From contig JAAAUF010000326.1 in assembly GCA_015499985.1 (NCBI GenBank), positions 21,867 to 39,539 on the forward strand: a stretch of 17,673 nucleotides of DNA. Direction: 5' to 3'. This document shows, piece by piece, positions 1 through 8,027 of this stretch. Made by a program: the position numbers and the translations under genes. Within the stretch, counting starts at the first letter, position 1; each line of letters starts with the position of its first letter. The notes below the pieces were generated by a model. The model searched no databases and was not told the origin of the DNA. It saw only the letters and a list, made by a program, of their open reading frames with translations. This DNA is from Haplosporangium gracile (lineage: Eukaryota; Mortierellomycota; Mortierellomycetes; Mortierellales; Mortierellaceae).

Positions 1-19
1 AAACGGCGTATTCACTTAC

Positions 20-744
20 CCAAACTTGGGACCAATGTCACCAGCCATGACACCGGGAAGCAATGTATGATCCTCCATCGAGCGGATAGGAACACACAAC
101 GCATGAGGACCATAGTCCTTTCCGTTCGTAATCAAACGAGCCATCACAACCGCATGGTTAGCAGCCTTGCCAAGTCCACCAATCCACCACTTGGACGCCG
201 TCAAGTACGGCGTATGGAGCTCAAACTGGTTCGTCTCCGGGATATAAGTCGCTGTTGTCTCGATTCCCTGAACATTGGACCCATGTCCCAACTCGGTCTG
301 GGCATAACATCCAATAATCTCATACCGCTGAGCAGGCTTTAGGAACTTTTCCAACTGCTCGTTCGTGCTCTGGGAGGCTAAGGTCGGCATAAACATTCCC
401 CTGTGGAGTCCAAAGGGTCCAGCCTCATCAATAAGACTCTCGGCCTGAAGATACTCCTCGGGAGACCATTGGAGCTCCTTTGACAACTTGACGAGAGCAT
501 GATCTTTACGGAGGGCTGCCGCAAATCGCTCAGTCCTTCCTCGGAAGTAGCGGTTCGACTTGTCAAAGGCGGGTTCATTCTCGATCACGGAGAGGAGACG
601 CTCCTGGCGCTCGAGGTAGACTTCTCCGTAGAGGAAGGTTGAAACCTCGTGGACACTGAAGGTTGTGTTGGCTCGCTCTTGGGCTAAGAGGTCTGCACCC
701 TGGGGTTCGGAGGGAGGGAGGTTAGGAAAACGAAGGGCGGACAT
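20..744 (-). CDS. Acyl-CoA oxidase, peroxisomal, N-terminal exon (partial)
   Basis: This is the first coding exon (241 codons plus two bases) of an acyl-CoA oxidase, the FAD enzyme that begins peroxisomal fatty acid beta-oxidation by making trans-2-enoyl-CoA and hydrogen peroxide. The ATG complement is at 742-744. The acyl-CoA oxidase N-terminal helical region covers about residues 20-140. The flavin/substrate domain begins with CYAQTELGHGSNVQG (residues 146-160) and TASKWWIGGLGKAANHAVV (182-200), both diagnostic of the family. The frame stays open to a consensus donor, GTAAGT, whose G is at 19, leaving a GG split codon. The rest of the enzyme (roughly 650-700 residues in the family) and any PTS1 signal lie outside the window. 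The Plus-strand frames here are shadows. Family assignment is confident; which paralogue it is cannot be told. Confidence 0.93.
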
Positions 745-1565
745 GGAATGAGAAGAAGAATAGAAGTTAATTTTGAATGAATGGGAGGATGAAGTGGTCG
801 TGAATGAGCAATGGTGGGGAGAGGGGTGCGGGAGGAACGAGTCTGGAGAAGTGAGAAGAGTGATAACAAACGAAGTGCGACATACGCTTTTATTTTATTT
901 TATTTTATGGGGCAAACAAACCAACAAAGTGATCCAGTCCAATAGCGCTTCTTTCCGGGCGACGGTGCCTGCCCACGAGAGTGAATGTAACGTTTATGCA
1001 TCGTGCGGACTCGCTCCGGAAGGTATTTACCCTTTAGACGCTTGCAAACGAATGAACTGAACAAAAATGTGAACAAGGGCTGAAAGGGGAACACCCCCAA
1101 TTGAAGGCAACTCGCTTCGATCATCCGCTGGCTGATTGTCGGCTCCTCGTCTATTCCTACCCGCTTTCTCGTCCTTTGCCCCGTTCGTCCAGTGGTCCTT
1201 GTGCTTCCTCTTTGTCTTAACCTTGTATCGATCATCCCCGGTCATGCTCGACCGATCTATGCTTCTTGTTCTTGTTCTCACCCACAAACAGGATAAACCG
1301 TTAAGGATCTTCCTACTCCACAGCCTTGTTCACCTGACAAAAAAAAACCGTAAAAGATTGGACGTTGCTCACACACACACCACTTTTCTCCACATTCGTT
1401 TCGGGCCCCGCCAAAGATTTTATTTTTACGTATGTACACGTTGGCGAAAACAACCAAACAAACGGGTGGATGTCATTTTTGCAAGTTCAATGTAGACATC
1501 CTCGCTTAAAAGTGGAGAAGGGATGAGAACAGAAACGGAAGGACGAGAGAAAGACAAACACTCCT
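745..1565. promoter_or_regulatory. Intergenic: upstream of acyl-CoA oxidase, downstream of SLMAP-like gene
   Basis: About 820 bases lie between the oxidase start and the proposed stop of the FHA gene; both are on the minus strand, so this holds the oxidase promoter and leader and the FHA gene 3' end. Visible elements are four exact TTTTA units at 888-907 and a short CA run at 1370-1382. Several open frames occur on both strands, but they are Ser/Arg-rich or phase-mixed, have no recognisable domain and overlap each other. I do not call a gene here. Confidence 0.5.
888..907. repeat. (TTTTA)4 short tandem repeat
   Basis: Four exact TTTTA units lie in the upstream region of the acyl-CoA oxidase. 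On the oxidase (minus) strand they read TAAAA repeats. This is a simple sequence repeat with no assigned function. Confidence 0.8.
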
Positions 1566-3829
1566 TTAATTGATCGGCATGCCAGCTCTGTGCCACAGTG
1601 CATATACTCCCAATCCGACTAGCATAAATCCTCCTGAAAGAAGCAGTGTCGATGGCTAATTGATACCAACGTGCAAGTGAAGTGTGGTCAGTGGATTGGC
1701 ACGTATCAAAGTTTCCTGTCGAACTGAACAACCATATCTCACATTGTGGTTCAGATGCATTAGGATCGTACCTGATTCGCGTAGGCGTGATTTTTCTTGG
1801 CCATAGGAAATACGAATTTTGTCCAAGAAAACTCATGTTTAGAATCACAATGCTCGTCGAGAGAATGTGCTGCAATGGTTCTGATGGGTGGATCCGTGGT
1901 CAATATCGAGGCATTGGAGCTTGTGCTAGCAGTCGAACTGCTTCCCATCCTCCTGTCCCCTTCCAAACTGACGTTTTTGCTTGACGATGGAAGAGTAGGC
2001 GTAAGGGACTCGAGGTCGCTCCTGTTGTTCTTCTGCTGCAACTCCGACACTTGTTGCAATGCCTCCTCCAGTTCTACCTTGGCATCCTCCAATCGCCGTT
2101 CCAGGTCCGCGTTCGCCTTTTTCAGATCCACAATGACGTCTGACTTTGATTGATGTGCCCGTTGTAATTCCTGTACCTCCTCCTTGAGTTGCTGAATCTT
2201 TCTCCTGAGATCCCGACTATCTTGTTGCTGCTGAAGAGTGTCATGTTGGTTGAGAACTGCTGACAGCTCCTCCTTGTGCTTTGCCGCCAAGACTTCCTGA
2301 TCCAGATCCGCATCCTGTACGAGCTGGTCAATCTTTTGCTTGTGTATCGACTCGAGATCTGCCATTGCTACCTCGTAATGCCTCCGTTGATCCTCAATCT
2401 CTGCCCTGTGCCGCATAGTCATCTCGTCCATGCTCGCCATTATATGACCCATCTTTGAGTTTGCCTCTGCAAGTCCCGAGTTACTTTGGCTAAGACTCTC
2501 GCATAGAGACTCGTTCTCTGCCTTGAGGGGCCCCAGTTGTATCCTGTGATTTTCTGCCTCTGCCCTTGCTTGCCGCAAACTCTCAGCCATCCGTGATATT
2601 TCAACCGCGTGTTCCTATTGCATCATGTTTCGCAGAATGAATGCATGTTAGGTGTTGCATTCAATTGAAGCAACCAGTCAGCAAAACTACTGTAAAACGT
2701 ATTACAGGCTCTGCCTACCTGGTCCTTTTCCTTGAGGATGCGCTCATAATCTACGGCGGCCAGAGAGCCTTTGAGATGAGAAGTATGGCCATTGGCGGAG
2801 GTTGAATGTCCATTGGTCTGTGTCGTAGTGGGGGGATGTCGATCCTTGTCGGACGTGTTGACAACAAACACCTTTTCGAGCTCTCCTAGTCCATGCTTTA
2901 AAAAGCCCAAGTCTGAATATGTCTCCTGTGAACGTGTAAGCTCACTCTGTAGTCGTGAAATGATGAGGTCAATGTTGTCACTTTGGCCCCCATGAGCCGG
3001 AGTCGAATTGGTCTTGACTGAATTTACACCCGAGGCAGACGGCGAGACCGGTTTGAGCTTGGCGTGCGAGCTAGGGGTGACGAGAAAGTGTTTCAACAGG
3101 GGGTGAGTTAATAAGTAAGCAAGTTGAGGAGTGGTTCATGCTAGTGAGGCAACGTGCGCTTGTATGTTTGGGCTTACTCTTGCGGAGAACTCCCCGGCGT
3201 GGGATATGACATTCTCGAGATGTAAATCTTGCAAGACACCTTCTCGTGGAGCACTAAGAAAGAACAACAAGGAAACAAAGACGTGGAGAATGGGTGGAGT
3301 GAGATGAATTGCAAGTGAGCACAATAGAAGCAAAAATGCGAACGCCTATCGACTCTCGTCTCGTGCTTGTGTTGCATTCGTCAAGTCGGTATTCCTCATG
3401 GTTGGGAGAGAATCAAGTTGGAAGAGAGACAAACTTACACGCGCCATTTTCGTCCATGATATCAATACCGAACTCAAGGCCGTCGTTCTGGTTCAACTCA
3501 AAGGGCTCGCTCTCAGTGTTCTCATGGCAGAGCCGCTTGCCGTTGAGGAAGGTGCCGTTGCTAGACTTGAGGTCCCGGATATAGACCTTTCCTGCTTCTG
3601 ACCAGACCTCGGCGTGGACACGACTGAGGACCTTGGAGTCAAAGTAGCCGTTGGAGGGGTGAGGGGCAGTAGTGACGCCGGTCTGGCGACCGATCTTGAC
3701 CTTGACCTGGTCCGGTAGCTCGAGCGACTTTAGGACAAAGGTATCGTTGATGGGTTCAAGGACGAGGATGGGGGTGTTGGAAGCAGGTTGGTGGCGACCG
3801 TTAATGGTGGACGAGCCAGCGGTATCCAT
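1566..3829 (-). CDS. SLMAP/Vps64/Far10-like FHA, coiled-coil, tail-anchored protein
   Basis: FHA domains bind phosphothreonine. The SLMAP, yeast Far9(Vps64)/Far10 and Neurospora HAM-4 family belongs to the STRIPAK/FAR complex and is anchored on nuclear-envelope/ER membranes. Coding exons: 3439-3829, 3178-3253, 2719-3070, 1772-2614, then C-terminal pieces ending at the TAA at 1566-1568. The first four join in phase through GTAAGT, GTAAGC, GTAGGC and GTACGA donors. The FHA domain covers about residues 20-150 with the canonical residues G47-R48, S69-R70-x-H72 (VLSRVHAEVW) and N91-G92 (SSNGTFLNG). Exon 4 is heptad-rich, Glu/Gln-rich coiled coil. The last frame, stop included, ends in GFMLVGLGVYALWHRAG, a short membrane segment as expected of the family. 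Reaching it from exon 4 needs a small extra exon: 1667-1715 (leaving a 33-nt intron) or 1703-1715 (13 nt). With the first choice the protein is about 592 residues. Identity is confident; the extreme C-terminus is not. Confidence 0.85.
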
Positions 3830-4410
3830 GGTGGGATTATTTTTAGGTTGTCGAGAGGACTTGCAACTGAAGGTTATCCTGCGTTTACGTTAGGTGTGTT
3901 GCGGAGTAAAGTACGGTAGAGTGAACTGATGGAAGCAAAGGAAGAATAGGAAAAAAGAGACGTTACGAGGAAGAAGGTAAATGCGAAAAAAAAAGAAAAG
4001 AGTGAATGGGGAAAGGAAAGTCAAGGAAAAGGGAGAAACGGCAACGAGAAAGAAATGAAATATACAGTAACGCTGACAAGCAAGAATAAAAAAGGAGGGA
4101 TGGTTGGACAGGTGAGCAGAGAGAGAAAGCAAAGAGGATTCAGGGGTCAAGAGCGATGACACATCGACTAATGGTGGTGTGGTTGTTGTCGTTGATGTGA
4201 TGGGATCAAAGGCAAGGTTGGGTGGAGTGTGTATGAGTGAGCAAGTGTGTCAATTGGTGGCAAAACAACGATGGGGCCCTTGACTTGTCGAGTGGGTGAA
4301 TGGAAGGGGTGGATGAGGCTTGAGACGACAAAGGGGTGTGCGTGTGCATATTCGAGTGTGTGTAGGGGAGGGTCTCCTTAGTCAAGAGTGAGTGTGAAAA
4401 AAATAAAGGA

Positions 4411-4434
4411 CGTACTGGTAGTACGGCCGTACTA
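4411..4434. promoter_or_regulatory. CGTACT half-site cluster with 16-bp palindrome
   Basis: TAGTACGGCCGTACTA at 4419-4434 is a perfect 16-bp palindrome centred on CGGCCG. A third CGTACT copy at 4411-4416 makes a second inverted repeat with the AGTACG at 4420-4425 (3-bp spacer). This gives three half-sites in 24 bp within a divergent promoter, the form expected of a dimeric factor site. The CGG/CCG core would suit a Zn2Cys6 protein, but that is inference. Confidence 0.45.
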
Positions 4435-5180
4435 TGTCATGAAGAATGAAAGGGCGCACAGGCGAAATATGCCCCCAGGGTGGCTCTACAGTAGCACTGT
4501 GAGTGCGTCTCTCTTGAATAATCGAAGATATAGTCGCCTATAGTTATGCACCATGGGTATATATTTATATGTATGCCATCTGAGAGAGTTACTGTAGAAG
4601 AGCGAGAAGAAGAAGAAAAAGAATAAGCTAGGGGAGGAGAAAGAAGGTGCGGTTCAAGAGCGAGCCATAAGGGAGAAAGGCAAAAAGGAAAATCGCTTGC
4701 AGGCAAAGGGGTGGAAAAAGGTCATGCCTTTCAAATTTCCTTTGTTGGCTCGCACCTGTGCTGCTTCGTATGCGAGTGAGTATGTAAGATGTGGGTGTGA
4801 GCAGGACCGACTTTGATCCGCAAAAAATTGACTCTCTTGACGGACTGTGAATCAATTTTCCTGATTCTCTTTTTTTCACTGCTCTTTTTTTTAGGGATAT
4901 TCTTCCTTCCTTTCCTTGTCCCACAACAAAACCCCTCTTTTGTCATAAGAGTATCCTCTCTCGAATCAAAAAAAAGAGAAACTAACCCAATCCCAATCCC
5001 AACCCTATCCTATCAGTAGCCCTCCTCCGCCTCATCATCAATTCACTCCTCTTTTCTCTTTCTTCTCTCCTCTACTCCACTAATTCCCTTTTTTCCTTCC
5101 CTCCCTTCTCTTTTTACCCACTCCACTCCACTCCACTCTTTCCTCTGCTTGCAGTTGCACTCACAAATCTACTTCTCTGC

Positions 5181-5244
5181 CTTCAACTCTTCAACTCTTC
5201 AACTCTTCAACTCTTCAACTCTTCAATTCTTCAACCCTTCGGCT
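5181..5244. repeat. CTTCAACT 8-bp tandem repeat
   Basis: Eight consecutive 8-bp units lie in the pyrimidine-rich leader of the MFS gene. The first five are exact CTTCAACT; the last three are diverged (CTTCAATT, CTTCAACC, CTTCGGCT). The decay at one end points to local slippage expansion, with copy number probably variable between strains. Confidence 0.9.
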
Positions 5245-5310
5245 ATTTCCCTTTAACACCTTCCTTCTTCCTCCTCCTTCCCCTTGAACTCCTCCTACTC
5301 CACCCTGTTG

Positions 5311-5355
5311 ATGCCCTCCCTCTTCCCCCAACGGCCCTCTTCGATTCTTCCATGA
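5311..5355 (+). other. Upstream ORF 1 (14 codons plus stop)
   Basis: A short ATG-initiated frame lies 250 bases before the UNC-93-like start codon. Its stop codon overlaps the ATG of a second uORF in the sequence ATGA. It is a real uORF only if transcription starts upstream of 5311 and this part is not spliced out, which the sequence cannot tell. Confidence 0.35.
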
Positions 5356-5468
5356 CCCATTGTCTGCAACAATTCTACCTCTTCACTCGCCTCAATCCTC
5401 CTGCCCTCTCCTTATCCATAACAACCATCAAAACCGCCACAACCGCCACTATCATTCACTTCTCCTAA
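5352..5468 (+). other. Upstream ORF 2 (38 codons plus stop)
   Basis: A second uORF starts at the ATGA overlap with uORF 1 and ends at the TAA at 5466-5468, 94 bases before the main start codon. Its peptide is Thr/Ile-rich with no recognisable motif. The overlapping stop-start arrangement is the type seen in translational control by reinitiation, but a chance origin is possible. Confidence 0.35.
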
Positions 5469-5562
5469 GAGCAACATAAACAACAAATAGTCCTTCCCTC
5501 CCCTCCTCCAAACTCGACTAAACTCAACTCAACCCAACCTTACCGAACACAAACTTCTCGCC

Positions 5563-7740
5563 ATGGTCACCAGAGCCATGCGCCAGATCGTCCTGATCGG
5601 CGTCATTTGCTTAGGCACCATAGGCATGTTCAATGCAATGTCCTCCATCGGCAACGCAGGAAAACACTCGCCCACCGCTCAGAACCTCGCCATCACTTCC
5701 TCCTCCATAGCCTACATTATCGGTTTTCTCGTCGCCGGTGGAACCTACAACATGCTCGGACCACGCCCCTGTGCTGCCTTTGGTGGATTTACCTTTTTCC
5801 TCTACGCCGGAGCCATGTACCTCGCCAGGGACGACGAACATTCGATCTACCCTCCCCTAGCAGGTGTCCTTCTCGGTCTCGGCGCCGGCTGCATCTGGGT
5901 CACCCAGGGCGCCATGATGATGTCCTATCCCACCGAAGACAACAAGGGCAAGTACATCGCTTGCTTTTGGGCAATCTTCAACATCGGCGCCGTCCTTGGC
6001 TCAGCCCTTCCCCTCATCATGAACAGCTCCCTCTACACTGACCCCGACGACGTCTCCTCCATGACCTACGTCGTCTACATGGTCGTCATGGGCGTCTCGA
6101 CCTGTTTCGCCTTCTTCCTCTCCAAGCCCTCGACCATCGTCCGTGACAACGGAGAGCCCGTGATCGTTGCAAAGTTTGCCGGCGTCCGAGCAGAGTTCAG
6201 GGCGATCCTATCCGTGTTTTGCGATTGGCGCATGCTCCTCCTCATCCCTGCCTTCTTCTTCTCCAACTTTTCCTACACCTACCAGTTCAACGACTTCAAC
6301 GGATCCAACTTTAATATCAGGACACGGTGTCTCAATTCGATCGTTTTTTGGGTCGCACAGATCGTTGGTGCGCTAGTCATCGGCCACCTGCTCGACAGAC
6401 TCCCATGGAAACGACCAAAGCGAGCCATGCTGGGCCTTTTGGTTGTTGCCGTCCTCTTCATGTCCACCTGGCTCGGTGCCTTCTTGATGCAGCTCAAGCA
6501 CAATTGGCAACGGAAAACTAACAACCGCGACCTGATCGACTTTGAGCACGGATCGATCTACTCGGAACTCTTGACCATTTATGCCATGTTTGGCTTCTGC
6601 GACGCCGCTTTTGCCGTTTACTGCTACTGGCTCATGGGTGCCCTCTCCAACAAACATGATGAGCTCTCACGCTACGCAGGATTCTTCAAGGCGATCCAGT
6701 CCCTTGGAAGTGCTGTGGCTGCACCCCTAGATCTCGCCCAGACGCCACTCTACGCATATCTGATTACCAACTGGGTCCTCTGCGGCGTCTCCATAGCCGC
6801 CATGTTCCTTGTCTGCAGGACCGTCACCGACACAACCATTGAGGACGACGATGATTATGACTCTGATGGCGACTCTTATTATGCTCGATCAATATCGTGC
6901 GAGCGAGACGTGGCGGCAGCAGCCGAGGCACCCGCACCCATCAGGACATTATCCAGCACATCTGAGAGGGACTCAAGAGTCAGCGAAGGAAGCGGGACTC
7001 TTTGGGATTCAAGGGACAGCGAGCCGTGCACGACCCGTCGATCCAGCAGTAAGACAATCCCCAAGGGTGATGGACAGTACTTGTCGACTAATGAAGCTGC
7101 GGTGGACCGATCAAAATGGAGGACAAGCTCTGTTCTGTCGACAACATCCATGGCCGATCCCACAACATGTCCATCGCCGACCTATCAACAAACTCACCAG
7201 CATGTACGCAGAAATACCGCGCAGAGAACAAGGACACCTCCCATGGCCGAGATCCAGGACGACCAGTCGTATCTGAGTCAGCAGCAACAGCAGCAACAGA
7301 CGACCTATTCCGATACGCCGTTCTTGGCAGTTCCAACCATTGCGTTTTCTAGCCACAACTCGTTCAACTCAGCACTGGATAGCATGTCGGGAGTATCGAC
7401 CGTGATACAAATGCACCATCTCAGTCCACAAGTTTATCAAACAAGTAGTCTGACAGCACAACAGGGATTAGCCTCGATGTTTGGTAGCGCCCCTTCGCCG
7501 ATTTTGACCACACCTGCAAACGACTTTCTCCAGCCTGTGGGTTTGTACCACGGCGTTCCCTCTCCATCCACATCAGCCACATCAGCACCCTGGTCCACAG
7601 CGTCTACTCGATACGACGAGAATCAGGATATGGACTCTGTTGAGACCTGCTCTGTTTCGTCCATGTCCTCCGGTCACGACTCGATCCCCGAGATGGGCGA
7701 GATGGGACCTGAACTACAGTCTAGGGCACGTCGGATATAA
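5563..7740 (+). CDS. UNC-93-like MFS membrane protein with long Ser/Gln-rich tail
   Basis: This single-exon gene encodes 725 residues. Residues 1-425 carry about twelve hydrophobic segments in the 6+6 pattern of the major facilitator superfamily. The N-terminus (GMFNAMSSIGNAGK, then GPRPCAAFGGFTFFLYAG, and the WVTQGAMMMSYPTEDNKGKY loop after segment 4) matches the UNC-93/DUF895 subfamily, whose animal founder regulates a K2P potassium channel; fungal members have unknown substrates. The start at CCATGG lies just before the first membrane segment. The expected length for this subfamily in fungi is about 450-500 residues. The extra 300-residue tail is an acidic DDDDYDSDGD patch followed by Ser/Thr/Gln-rich sequence with a Q7 run, and is probably cytosolic and phosphorylated. 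It ends at a TAA followed by AATAAA 77 bases later. Lack of introns contrasts with its neighbours. Confidence 0.88.
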   Translation: MVTRAMRQIVLIGVICLGTIGMFNAMSSIGNAGKHSPTAQNLAITSSSIAYIIGFLVAGGTYNMLGPRPCAAFGGFTFFLYAGAMYLARDDEHSIYPPLAGVLLGLGAGCIWVTQGAMMMSYPTEDNKGKYIACFWAIFNIGAVLGSALPLIMNSSLYTDPDDVSSMTYVVYMVVMGVSTCFAFFLSKPSTIVRDNGEPVIVAKFAGVRAEFRAILSVFCDWRMLLLIPAFFFSNFSYTYQFNDFNGSNFNIRTRCLNSIVFWVAQIVGALVIGHLLDRLPWKRPKRAMLGLLVVAVLFMSTWLGAFLMQLKHNWQRKTNNRDLIDFEHGSIYSELLTIYAMFGFCDAAFAVYCYWLMGALSNKHDELSRYAGFFKAIQSLGSAVAAPLDLAQTPLYAYLITNWVLCGVSIAAMFLVCRTVTDTTIEDDDDYDSDGDSYYARSISCERDVAAAAEAPAPIRTLSSTSERDSRVSEGSGTLWDSRDSEPCTTRRSSSKTIPKGDGQYLSTNEAAVDRSKWRTSSVLSTTSMADPTTCPSPTYQQTHQHVRRNTAQRTRTPPMAEIQDDQSYLSQQQQQQQTTYSDTPFLAVPTIAFSSHNSFNSALDSMSGVSTVIQMHHLSPQVYQTSSLTAQQGLASMFGSAPSPILTTPANDFLQPVGLYHGVPSPSTSATSAPWSTASTRYDENQDMDSVETCSVSSMSSGHDSIPEMGEMGPELQSRARRI

Positions 7741-8027
7741 ACTGGCACTCCCTATGTTACATACTCTTCTTACCCCTTTCTGCATTCATTTCTCATGTAC
7801 AACACGAACCATGCTTAATAAACTTTTTTGTAAAAAAAAAATGGTGGCGTGGCCAACTCGTTCAAAAGAGCCAAAATTTTCGCTTTGTCTTTTTTTTTTT
7901 TCTGTTTGTTTCCTTATCCCCCACTCTTTTCATACGCGCATTATCCTCCGACCTCACGCATAAACATACACATACTAATCCACATCAACGCATCCCACCC
8001 CTGCCTTAAAACAAAAATTCTTTAAAT
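7741..8027. other. Intergenic spacer
   Basis: This holds the 3' end of the UNC-93-like gene (AATAAA at 7817-7822) and a T/C-rich then A/C-rich leader before the next start codon. No additional gene is seen. Confidence 0.6.
7817..7822 (+). terminator. AATAAA polyadenylation signal of UNC-93-like gene
   Basis: AATAAA lies 77 bases after the TAA and is followed by a T run and then an A run, as expected of a cleavage/polyadenylation region. Confidence 0.65.

Larger units (their letters stand above)
3830..5562. promoter_or_regulatory. Divergent intergenic/promoter region
   Basis: This 1.7-kb gap separates two divergently transcribed genes. Near the FHA gene (3890-4100) the plus strand is A/G-rich, so that gene's own strand has a C/T-rich leader. 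The middle (4180-4400) is GT-rich. TATA-like sequence occurs at about 4558-4575. The stretch 4854-5562 is very pyrimidine-rich and then becomes A/C-rich just before the MFS start codon, the usual look of highly expressed fungal leaders. Embedded elements (palindrome cluster, tandem repeat, uORFs) are listed separately. No convincing additional gene is seen; the frames present are low-complexity. Confidence 0.6.

Noticed and set aside
900..1495. Overlapping open frames on both strands (95-119 codons).
   Set aside because: They overlap one another, have no recognisable motif, no codon bias like the real genes and no convincing splice context.
3890..4162. Minus-strand 90-codon frame upstream of the FHA gene, hydrophobic.
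   Set aside because: It is the C/T-rich leader of the FHA gene read as Phe/Leu/Ser; no start context or domain.
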